Shown here: piece by piece, positions 11,201 through 20,770 of the stretch
How positions within the stretch are numbered: position 1 is the stretch's first letter
How the letters are laid out: every line of letters begins with the position of its first letter
Translations under genes and position numbers: made by a program
Notes under the pieces: generated by a model
Databases searched by the model: none
What the model was told of the DNA's origin: nothing
Seen by the model: only the letters and a program-made list of their open reading frames with translations
NCBI GenBank assembly: GCA_964200185.2
Contig: CAXNAD020000367.1
Span: 1 to 20,945 of the forward strand
DNA length: 20,945 nucleotides
Source: Choristocarpus tenellus KU-1152
Taxonomy: Eukaryota > Phaeophyceae
Reading direction: 5' to 3'

Positions 11201-12364
11201 GCCCCATGCACCAACTCCCTTACAAATTTGGTCAAATGTTGCTCTACAATGTGGTTTTGGCAAAGCACACTCTTTCAGTATGCCAATGCTTACCATTCGT
11301 GGATAACAGGAACAGGGCATTGTTTGCTCGAGGGCACCACTTAATCTGGTTAATTTTCTCTTCAATCTCGAGACTTTTGAGATAGTCGAAGTCTGCCTCG
11401 TGTGACTGGAATTCAGTGTAGAACTTGTAGTCACTTGTCCGCTTTACCTTGCCACTTGAGCTAACCTGCGGGGGAGGGAATGCCCTGATATTAGAGAGAG
11501 CCGGGGGGAGAAGACCCAAGATGCATGAGGAACTGGTCAATGATAACGTTCAATAATTACGTATTTTGTTATCTGCATGTGGTATCAACAGAGATAACAC
11601 TCTTCCTGAACTGGATTCTCACGTCCCCTGATGATGGGCGACCTGGTGAGTAGACGTGTGGGAAGTAAGTCTTGCATGCATGACTTGGAGTTCTTCTGGA
11701 AAGTCACAAGAAATCGGTCAGGTCAGCGGTTATTTGGAGGTAGATAAAGCCTTCTTCTCACCTTTTGTTTACCCGCGCTGCTCTTCTTGAAGATTACAAC
11801 CCTCCCACCCCTGTCCCCTGTCGCCAGATACTCTCCTGTACTATCAAAATTAACGGCAGAGAGAATGTCCGCTGCGTCGCAAACGAACAAGAATATGAAA
11901 ATGGATAAGTGAATTGTTAGGTTTGAATGCCAAGCAGATGTTTCGGACGTCGATCCTTTCATCCCTTTCCTTCCCTTCGATGTCCTCTTCTTCTCTGTAA
12001 TGGCAATTGGCGACGCTTAATCCACTGGGTAGAACGAGGTAAGGTTGTACCAGAAGCTGCTATTTTTCGCACCTTCCGTAACCTCCTTTTCTGATGAACA
12101 ATCTCCGAAGCATTGACTTAACTTGAACTCCAGAGATGTATCCTCGACCACTCCCGTGTCCAACCCCCCAATCATCGGCGGAATTAGCGTTGAGGAGGAG
12201 ATGTTCTGAGGAGGGGGACGCGGTGGTGGCTCCAGAACGAATGGGGCAAGACCATTCCGAGACTTTGACCTCTCCATTATCTGTATGCCATCTCGAGCAG
12301 CCAGCATGTGTTGGGTTTGGAGCGATACCTTTGCAAGTTTGCCTGGAACACAGCAAATGGACAT
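8227..12364 (-). CDS. B55: PP2A regulatory subunit B55/PR55 (WD40)
   Basis: Eight exons on the minus strand: 12364-12073, 11871-11762, 11465-11294, 10861-10568, 10216-10052, 9010-8817, 8655-8512, 8418-8227 (stop). Every junction restores family sequence, giving about 520 residues (491 if translation starts at the ATG at 12277). B55 is the seven-bladed WD40 subunit that selects substrates for the PP2A trimer. Landmarks in order: [21 protein letters not shown], the first PR55 signature [29 protein letters not shown], the second PR55 signature [85 protein letters not shown] and the last blade [17 protein letters not shown]. Introns run from 93 to 1041 bases. The N-terminus before FKLSQ is unusually long and proline-rich. 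The ATG at 12277 has the best context (A at -3, G at +4); 12364 is the first in frame. An upstream ATGTAG precedes it. Confidence 0.96.
9442..9479. repeat. 19-bp tandem duplication in a B55 intron
   Basis: Two adjacent 19-base copies (9442-9460 and 9461-9479) differ only at the last base. They lie within the 1041-base intron 10051-9011 of the B55 gene. This looks like a recent slippage or repair duplication with no evident function. Confidence 0.85.
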
Positions 12365-12388
12365 CAACCACTCGAAATCACTCCACAA

Positions 12389-12394
12389 CTACAT
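12389..12394 (-). promoter_or_regulatory. Minimal AUG-stop uORF upstream of B55
   Basis: On the minus strand ATG is followed at once by TAG, in the frame of the B55 coding region and 24 bases before its first in-frame ATG. It also sets the upstream limit of that frame. If transcription starts below the TATA-like site at 12453-12460, this start-stop element is in the 5' leader and could lower or delay initiation. That role is an inference; the sequence is certain. Confidence 0.45.
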
Positions 12395-12405
12395 ATGAAA
12401 CTGCC

Positions 12406-12417
12406 TACGATATCGTA
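12406..12417. promoter_or_regulatory. 12-bp perfect palindrome in the divergent promoter
   Basis: TACGATATCGTA reads the same on both strands and is followed by a further CGTATCGTATC, so the CGTAT-like half-site recurs. Its place between two divergent genes fits a dimeric-factor site, but there is no direct evidence of binding. Confidence 0.35.
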
Positions 12418-12452
12418 TCGTATCATCATAACCGTATGATTATCATTGCGCT

Positions 12453-12460
12453 CTTATATA
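12453..12460 (-). promoter_or_regulatory. TATA-like box of the B55 gene
   Basis: TATATAAG reads on the minus strand 89 bases before the first in-frame ATG of B55. A start site about 30 bases downstream would give a leader of roughly 60 bases containing the ATGTAG element. Further AT runs nearby (around 12478-12488) are alternatives. Confidence 0.4.
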
Positions 12461-12983
12461 CGTATAGGAAAGGTACATTTATATATACCTATTTTTTTTT
12501 GTGTCAACCAAAACCACTCATATCCCCCTTTCTCTCCATTACATCCTCCACATCTTCGGCAATCCTAGGAAGAACTCCAGCACTTCGATATTAAATAACC
12601 TCGAGTGATTCATAAAGGTCAGAAAGGCTCCCAACATATATTGGTCCATCGTTAGGGAGGTGGAAAGTTTGCTGACCTCACAAAATCTCCCGACAAATAT
12701 TTCCTTATCTCCAACTTTGAACCCTCCATACCGAGACATCCGTTCTCACCCTTCACTTTTGAGTGAGACGGATAGATTATCAATCTATCGCTCGTAACAG
12801 GAGATACAATGTTTATTGATATTATGGCGTGATGTTGGTGAATTTCCCGAGACAGCAATCCTGTTGCTCATGGTTGCACCTTCCCCAACTTTCCGTTGAG
12901 CTCTGCGTTTTGACTGATGCTTACACGTGGGTTTGTACACACGCTTATTTTTTCTAATGCGTGGTGTTGTGCAGGGCTCAGAA

Positions 12984-15900
12984 ATGACGGACCTTTTTGT
13001 TGACCCCACCAAGAAACGCCGCCTGGATGAGGATGGTAACGCAGCTTCGCTGGTTGACCAGACTATGGATGCCCGCAAGGAAAAGCTCGAAGCTTGGCTG
13101 AAGCCTTTGAACAGCGAGCAGTTGATCAAGCTTCTTGTAGACATGTTCGTACCTATATTCCATTCCCCCCTTTTGTGAATTGGGGTGTTTTGCTTATGGT
13201 CAGAATAGGAGGTACCCGAGTTGTGTGTGTTCTGGAGTTCACTTTTTTACCCTGTATGTGCAAGGGCGTTTCGACTTTAGTTAGGGTGCAGGCAGATACT
13301 CTGTGCTGTTAGCACCTTGATTTTGGTCAACTTGTTGTGTTCCTCATTTGTGCTTCGTCTGTATCTTGACTGGGATTTCGGGCCCTGTGGGTGCATCTTC
13401 TCTTCGTCTCTTGTCTGTGGTGCAATGAATCTGGTGTCCGGGGTGGTCTGGACTTCGACTGGGTGCTGCTTGGAATGCCTGACTTCATGTGCTGTCTGCC
13501 TTGTGGATACGCGCGTTTCATTGACGCAATTGCCTTGCTTGGGGTTTATCTGGCGTGCCATGCGGGTGCTTGGAATGCCATTCTTCTTCTGCATATGGTG
13601 TCTCCAGAGGGTCTGTAAACACAAGTGCATTCGACGAGATTCACCAGGCCTGCAATGATATCCCGGTAGGAGAAAAATCTAAAAACAGAAAAAAGGCAAC
13701 TAATCAAAATCAATTCACAAGCCTTACTACCAGGGTCGAACATCTATGAACAGTCGACGGTTATGCACAAACAATGGCATGCCGGAAAGCACACCGGAAA
13801 AATACACAATTTTGCCTATAAATCAAGGCTGAGAACAGGCCAAGCATAATTTGTTTACCTAAAGATAGGTGCGGTGCGGCCGTTTCATTGCGTTATTGAG
13901 TTTGCGAATAGGACGTAGCAGTTCTTGACTTCTAGATGGGGATCTTCTCAAATCAATTTATTCCGAGTTGCCCTATTGTTTTGGGGGTCTGATCGTCCTT
14001 AGTCTTTTTTCTCAATTATTTGTCAACTCTTATATAATGAGTGAAATTCAGGACCTAGTCTTTCTGCCCCCCATCTGTTATGGTCAGGTAAATAAGAAGA
14101 TTTTTGTTCGTGGTCTTGCGTGGGAGACAAACGATGCATCGCTCCGAGCTGTTTTTGAGCAGTATGGGGATATTACTGAGGTAAGGGGAAGAAGCCTCAA
14201 GAGGATAGGTGGATGTCTCACCCATGTGACTTGGTATGTGTATCTTTGTTGTTTAGCAACATAGACGTAGAATTGTTGTAGTACTATGTGGAATAGTGTG
14301 ACATCTGTACATAGCATGTTGCTAGAAATAAACCTTTCATATTCTCAGTCCAATCAGGAATAACAAAACAAGGGGACCCTTTATGTGGCTCTGCAGTGTG
14401 CAATACTAGTTTAAAAAGTTCTTTCTTGGGAATCTCCTTTTTGTTTGTAAAAAATGATCTATTGGAGGAATCAAACAATGAATCAAACAAAATTCAATAT
14501 TCCTTTGATGAAAAATTTGACAAAACTCCACTTGCACACACACTTGCTGTCCAGGCTACTGTTGTGATGGACAAAAACACGGGGAAATCTAAGGGTTACG
14601 GCTTCGTAACTTTCAAGAATATGGATAGCACATATGCGGCTATAGAGATCCCTGAAAAGCTTATTGATGTGAGTAGACTGAAATTGTATGCTTTGAATTG
14701 TATCACTATGTATATCTGTATGCTTTCCTGTCCTATAATGCCTTATTCAAATGAAATGTTTCCTTGATTCAGGGACGCACAAGCTTGTGCAACCTTGCAG
14801 CGCTTCGATCCACACAGCCTCTTCCCAAGATTACTGGACCAACACCCAATGCCATTACTGGAGGAATGGGGGGCATGGGTGGTGATGATATTGCCTTGAG
14901 GAAGATCTTTATTCGGGGCCTTGCCTGGTAAGAATATTGTTGATTACTTCAAGTATATCTCAAGATAGTATTTCAAATCACGCCAAATTATTAACTTTTG
15001 GCCTTAAAGTCTAAAAAATTGGAAAACGCTAGCAATGCACAGAATTTGATGCGGAAATAGTGAACATTTGAAAGAAAAATGCTTTGCCAGATTTGTGTCA
15101 ACTACAAACACCCATCTCATTTACCATACAACGTATGTCAGGGATACTAATGTTGATACACTGAGGACTATCTTTTCCCAATTTGGAGAGCTGGATGACG
15201 CAACAGTAACAATGGACCGCCAAACGGGAAAATCAAAGGGTTACGGTTTTGTAACCTTCCGCCAAGCGACCTCTGCTGCAGCTGCTGTTGCTGAACCTGA
15301 AAAACAGATAGATGTAAGGAAAATTGTGTATGAACTAAAGTGTTGTAGTTTCCTCCCTCACATTTGTACTTCGTATTATCATTAAACCTACATTAATATT
15401 ATGCGCTTCAATTCCTGCTTCAAATGTATCACGTATTTGGATGTTTTTACAATATCATGTGTGAACACATATTTATTTACTTGTCTCTTCTCACATTCTA
15501 CTGCTTGCACTTGTTTTCACTATGAAGGGTCGCCTCACACATTGCAACATAGCTGCAGATGGAGCGTCGAACCGACCCAAGCCGATGTTTGGTGGTCAAC
15601 AGGGGGGAAATCAGTGGGGAATGGGTGGCTTCCAGACACCAGGCACAGTATTTTTCTACTGTAAATGTGACAATTGTGCAATGTTGATATTCTTTGTGAC
15701 ATACACTGAATGCTTAAATAAATTTCAAATGTGCTTTTTTGTCGGTATGTATTACAGGTCATGGCTCTGGACAGTGGGGTGGCCAGCAAGGCTATGGAGC
15801 TCAGTGGGGGCAGTATGGTGCTCAGGTATGAAAGGATCTTGGTTCAGTTATTTTGATTTTGTATGTTTTCCCATATATATCATACACTGAAAACCGTTAT

Positions 15901-17199
15901 CATAAACTCTTACTATTAACTTGATTGTGATAATTTCTCAAAAAATATATTTTTCTTTTGACTACTAAATGTGTGTGTATTTGCAAGAGCTGCAGGATTA
16001 AATCTGTACAGTGCTGTTTATGTTTCAAGTCTGTATGGTCCCGATGCAAGAAAAACTATGCAACAAGTAAACTCTTTCAAATTCACACAGAAATGAGGTC
16101 ATATTTTGTGTTTTTTAGACAGGCAATTATGTCAATTGTATAGTTGCTCTCCTTCGTGTTTGAGTGACCAACTGAAAGCTCACCCTCTACTTTCCCTTTT
16201 CCTATGTTGCTTCATGAAGGGATACAGTCAGAGTGGCTATGGTATGAATGGTGCTCAAGGTGCATTCAATGCTGCACAGGTTAGAGACTGCATGTATGAT
16301 TTTTTGTCCATCAGCAAAACTATCACCAGGCTCCATACGAAACTGAATAGTTCAATTTTTTTCTTATCTGAACATTGAGAAAATAGGATGGTCCAAATAA
16401 ACTCAATTCAACGTAAGCATATTGTGCTTGATGCTTAAAATCACTATATATTCTCTTGATTACCCTGTAAGGAAAAAAAAGTTGAAAGTTCAGTTTTATA
16501 ACATTGAGTGGAATAGTTCAGAATTTTTGTAGAGATAGGAGTTGCTCAATGAAAACTTTAATATTACTTCTGAATTGATTTTGATTTTGGGGGCTGCACA
16601 GAATGCAACAATCTGTGTCACTAACTTGGTTGTGACCTGTACCTGTTCGATCAAGGCCCTCATTAAAAATGATGACACATAACAAACATTTTAGAAAGAC
16701 CATGCCAGCTTTCATACGCTTTCACCGCTTTGATGATGAGCCTTCTGTTCTCTTGTGCCGTGGATTCTCTATGGACTGGGTCACCTCAATAGCTATTGTT
16801 CTTAACCGAGACATACTCTTCATACTCTTTAAACTGTCTTACTAAATGCTCTAGGAGTTGTTTACCTGATCAACGCAGGAGTTCAAATTTACCACTCATG
16901 ATTTGCAGAGGTTGATGACTTCATAAAAATTGCTATGCTACAACTAGTAGCAATTACTAGTTGTAGCAGATTTATGATTACTCTTTTGAAAAGGTTCAAC
17001 CATACATGTGGAGATATTCCCTTCGTCAAGGTTACCCTTATCAATTGCACTTTTACATCCTAAAGTTCACTTTCAAGTTACCTTGTTACATTTCCACCCA
17101 TTGTAGCAGGGAGGTTATGGTGGTGGCCAAGCTGGTTACGGCCAGGTTGGTGCAATGGGCACTGGCTGGCAGGCTGGCTTTGGTGGGCAGCAAGGCTAG
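12984..17199 (+). CDS. Two-RRM hnRNP-type RNA-binding protein, UBA2-like, with G/Q/Y-rich tail
   Basis: Ten exons: 12984-13144, 13608-13665, 14088-14180, 14555-14668, 14773-14927, 15142-15313, 15528-about 15642, 15758-15825, 16220-16279, 17110-17199 (stop TAG), giving about 361 residues. The order is an acidic/basic N-terminus with an NLS-like KKRRLDED, a helix LKPLNSEQLIKLLVD like that of plant UBA2 proteins, RRM1 (RNP2 IFVRGLAW, RNP1 KGYGFVTF), a linker rich in GGMGG, RRM2 (RNP2 IFIRGLAW, RNP1 KGYGFVTF), then a tail of about 85 residues rich in Gly, Gln and Tyr. Such proteins act in nuclear pre-mRNA processing or mRNA stability. An in-frame ATG at 12957 would add nine residues, but a possible 5' UTR splice acceptor at 12974 argues for 12984. 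The donor of exon 1 (GACAT|GTTCGT) and the exon 7/8 join are the least certain points. hnRNP A/B is the alternative family; the N-terminal helix favours UBA2. Confidence 0.92.
16937..16967. repeat. Perfect 13-bp stem with 5-base loop in the last intron of the RRM gene
   Basis: The arms 16937-16949 and 16955-16967 are exact reverse complements around the loop GCAAT. The hairpin lies 142 bases before the final exon, which encodes the last part of the Gly/Gln/Tyr tail. It could be an RNA structure affecting splicing of that exon or the footprint of an inverted-repeat insertion. No target duplication is obvious. Confidence 0.8.
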
Positions 17200-17660
17200 G
17201 AAAAATGTAAAAAGACATCACAAGAATGCCCAGGGTTGAAGGTAGAGCTGTGTAAGCGCAAGTGAACATATTATTGGTTTGTCAAAGAATGGGAAGGTAA
17301 ACGAATGGCTACAACAACACTGCAGATGTTACAACATCTGAAAAATGTTGCAACTGTTTGAAGGAGAAAATGAAGGTTTTGGGGTAGCTTCTGTTTTATA
17401 GCCTGTCAAAGGGTGGCTAAAACATCTACGCGCCTGAATATAAACATAGGTGCAAGCATTTGACTTGTTGAAGTCTATAGGGCGATTTCTGCTAAAGATG
17501 GCTAATCTGGCTGATTTTACTCTGATGAGGATTGCGCCATGGTGAAATCATAGGTATTATCATATCCTACTTGGAATTTGCCTTGATTAGGGAAATATTT
17601 AGTGTAATGTGGGAATTGCATTGATCTTCTGGGGTAAACGGTAGTTCTACTCTATTTCAA
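17200..17660 (+). other. Probable 3' UTR of the two-RRM gene
   Basis: The sequence follows the TAG at 17197-17199. TGTAA occurs just after the stop at about 17206, and a small near-palindrome (arms 17323-17330 and 17333-17340) lies further on. The true end of the transcript cannot be set from sequence alone; there is no clear AATAAA. Confidence 0.4.
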
Positions 17661-20199
17661 CTGGTTTATTTCTCATTTTTGGTGTGCACAACGGCTTTGC
17701 AATAATCATTCGCTTTGCTAAATTTAGTTTGCTGTGGTAGAGAACTGTAGGCAAATGATCAAAATTGCAGCATGCACATGTCAAAAGGTAAGGATTCAAT
17801 TTTTCATGGATTGTGAGAATTTTGAGCTTTCTCATCAGAACCTCGACACAATTTAGCTATGATGCCAACAGTACCTGGCCTTGAATGCTTCATGTAGTCA
17901 CGCAATGCATCTGCAAGGATCTTCACCACCTTTTGGTAAGTCAGGTGAAGAATATATGTTGCAAACTTAAAGAGACTGGGAAGAATACTGAGTTAGTTAG
18001 TTCATTGAAAATTGCTGGAAAGTATGGAATATACATTCTTCACATACTCAGAATTCTGCAGACTGTTACTTTCCTCTTCTACCAAACCTACTTGTGTATA
18101 AATTTTGATGGAGTTCATTTCTACATGGCTACGATAGATCTCAGCAGGTACCAGACCGCATCATTCTTTGTTCCAAGATAAGATGTACACACCTTAAGTG
18201 TCAATTTTCACTTAAATTCAAATGAAATCAAGTACACACTCAGGTTCAATTCACTGTTTCAAAAAGAAATTTCAACACATCTAAATACTACAATTTGAGG
18301 CTTGAAAGTATCTGGGGGGGGAGGGGGGGGAATGAGTCTTTACCAAAGTGTCCATTGGAGTCCTTGCAGGAGAAGTGGACTTACATTATCCATTGATGCA
18401 TGCCACTAAATGACCAAAAATTGTGACATGGAAAGATGGTGCACAAATTGATATATCACCCCCACCCTGTCCCCCCCCTAAGCCTGTTACAGCAAGTAGG
18501 GCACAGACCGCTGAACCTGGAAAGGAGTATGTAGACTGTATCAATTTTATGATAAGAGAAATATTGTTAGGTGCCTATGTTGACATACAATTGCTGTTTG
18601 GTGTCAGTATTATGTGCCAGAGTGGGAGTGGAAACTGTAGAGAAAAAGTCAACAGTTGAAGGGTGAGGAAAATAACCGGAATCCAGATTAAACTATCAAG
18701 CAACACAATCCCACCTAATAAAATTATAACTTACTCATTAGTAGATATCAGGACAAATTGTAAATGGATACAAAGGAGGGAAAAATTATAGGCCAATGGA
18801 AGAAGTTAATCAGGGAGAGTAATTTTTTTTGCGTTTTTGACAACATGCAAGGGTGTAAAAAAATGGAGACAAGCAGAGAAAACGTTGAACAAGTGAATTG
18901 AAATGAGGATAGGACAAAAAGAGTAGCTTTTGGAATGTAAAACCTGAACCCTTTTTTGAACTTCTTCTGCAGTTCCGATCTTGTAGTAAATGCAATAAAT
19001 TGCAGTATATTTGTCCCTACCCGATTATGTTCAGAGGGAGCAATTGATTGTAGAAACAGGATGCTAGGGTGAGCTGGAGGAAAAGGAATAATGGGAATTG
19101 CCTTGGTTTGTCCAGTGTGGTTCACATGTTCCAGTGGGTGGAAAAGAGGAAATAGATTTGTGTTTACATTGCTTACACTGTCAAAATAAGTGTATTTTGT
19201 ACCAATAAAATTGGATGATCTCGTTTTTAAAATTGATGGGTCCTGTTAGTGGGGGTTTGGTGTTTGTGGCTTGGTGGGATCTAAGGAATGAACACCTTCC
19301 GTCTTGTGCCAGTTCAGTTATATTCATCAGAGAAATGTCGGGAAAATATTGTGTTTCTTACTCTGTTTTTGTTGAACTGTTTCAAACAATTTTTGTTTTT
19401 CCAAAGTGTTTCATTTATTATTGTGAAATCAAAAGCAGTACGTAAGTATTCTGGTTGGTTTGGGTCTGTTCTGTGTGAAAAAAGTTGATAAAACTGTTAC
19501 GAAATACGCATTTTATAAAACTCGTAGTAGGTTGGTAAAGGTGAGGTTGAGATATCCCAGAAATGGAATGTCGTTGGTGAGTAGTGACAAAAGGAACTGG
19601 TACAGAATTTTTGCAAGCACACTCTGGTTTGTTTTTCCTAGCAAGCTTGTTCAAAGTTCTTACTTTATGCTGTATCGCACACGTTTTCATGCTTTGTTGG
19701 TGTTTTGAGGCTGAGACACTATCCTCTCACTCTGTTGTTGGAGTGTGGTGCATTGGAGTGTATTTGATGAAGAATTTTGTAGATACAAAATGTTTAGCAT
19801 TTAAAAAAATTCTCAAGAGTGGAAACAATTATCTTCCGGAAGAGATTATGTTCTGGGACGCAAACACTTGTTCCAGTACATAAAAATCTCTTACGCACAA
19901 TTTTTTTTTCTATATTATAGATGTGAGTTCAGAAATAGTTGGAAAGAAGCCTTGTTGAATAATGAGGTATTGTGATGATGTTTGTCTATTATATTATGTC
20001 CAATGTGAACTCTAACATGAAATATTTTCATTATGAGAGGAAGGACTAATAATGTTTTCTGAACGGTTTCTACGTAATAAAAAACATCCATTGCACTATT
20101 GAAGAACTGGGAGAGGTCTTTTTAGTCCCTGAATGTATTTTTTTCCCGGAAAGATGACCTTTGTGTTGATTTGTAGAATTTACTTTTTTTGCAATAGGA
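17661..20199. other. No recognisable gene
   Basis: Frames of up to about 125 codons occur on both strands. The longest (19125-18748, minus) has no ATG at its start and is Phe/Leu/Ser-rich, as expected by chance from AT-rich DNA. A 98-codon ATG frame at 17885-18181 has no motif I can identify. No splice-joined series resembling a protein family emerged. Short G and C runs lie at 18314-18330 and 18458-18478. Confidence 0.5.
18305..18363 (-). repeat. Poly-G/poly-C short repeat, inverted copy of 14-66
   Basis: Read on the minus strand, this segment contains TCCAATGGACAC, a spacer, a run of C8-T-C8, and then AGATACTTT. The left end of the window has TCCAAATGGACAC, a spacer, C16, and AGATACTTT in plus orientation (14-66). 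The order of blocks and their spacing agree, so the two are copies of one short dispersed element. The flanks beyond AGATACTTT do not match. Confidence 0.65.
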
Positions 20200-20770
20200 A
20201 CACAATGTTTTCTGTTGACCATTTGGCATATTTGTGAATCACCACATACATTCTGACACTTCCGTCAAGGCAACAACAGAGTGGGGCAGTTGCAGTAGGG
20301 TATTAACATAGTGTTGTGTATTTTGGTCTTAAAAATGTAAACGTAAATAATTTTTACCTATTTGATATCTAGAAGAATCTTCATCTACATATATTCTGAT
20401 AGAGCAATCACTCACTGTGTCAACATATTAGGGAAGGTACAGTAGGGCAACAATGAAGTGGTCTGTATCACCCTCAAAATATATGCCAATAGTGTTTCGT
20501 TGACTGCTTGGCATCTAGAAGAATGCTCACACACACACCATTCACTGCACCAAAGTGGGGCAAGTATGGCAGGACAGTAACATGGTGTTCTTCATGGGGG
20601 GCATTTCATCCGCGATAAAGTGTCAACAATGTTTTGTTGACCATTTTGGATCTAGAAGAATCTCCATCACATATATTACGACCGACTGGTGGCGAACTTT
20701 ATTAACAGAGTAGGGTGGCAGAGTAGGAAAAAAATATAGTTTTCTGTATCAGCCTTTAAACACCAACAGA
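20200..20770. repeat. Degenerate tandem repeat, about four units of 137-146 bp
   Basis: TCTAGAAGAAT recurs at 20368-20378, 20514-20524 and 20651-20661. A GTTGACC/GTTGACT anchor is found at 20214, 20499 and 20636, and a weaker match near 20353. Each unit also carries a GTGGGGCA or GTAGGG block about 70-90 bases on, and two units share CTGTATCA. Units have diverged strongly. Relics may extend left to about 20075. This is a minisatellite or satellite-like array, with no coding sequence. Confidence 0.7.

Larger units (their letters stand above)
12395..12983. promoter_or_regulatory. Divergent promoter region between B55 and the two-RRM gene
   Basis: The two genes start in opposite directions with 619 bases between the outermost plausible start codons. 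The half nearer B55 has AT-rich TATA-like sequence and a 12-base perfect palindrome at 12406-12417. The half nearer the RRM gene ends in a pyrimidine tract and GTGCAG at 12969-12974, which could be the acceptor of a 5' UTR intron. A 66-codon ATG frame on the minus strand (12739-12539) has no known relatives, and I do not call it a gene. Confidence 0.6.

Noticed and set aside
12136-12594. 152-codon plus-strand open frame
   Set aside because: It overlaps the antisense of B55 exon 1, which is supported by homology, and its own sequence matches nothing.
12539-12739. 66-codon minus-strand ATG frame in the B55/RRM-gene spacer
   Set aside because: Balanced composition but no relatives I know and no supporting splice or promoter signals; could be part of a B55 5' UTR.
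17323-17340. 8-base near-palindrome after the RRM gene stop
   Set aside because: The stem is short with a two-base gap, so it is a poor RNA hairpin and likely chance.
17885-18181. 98-codon plus-strand ATG frame
   Set aside because: No known family, no splice-joined neighbours and AT-rich composition; length is within chance for 3.7 kb of non-coding DNA.
18748-19125. 125-codon minus-strand open frame
   Set aside because: It begins with GTG rather than ATG, is low in complexity (Phe, Leu, Ser) and has no recognisable motif.
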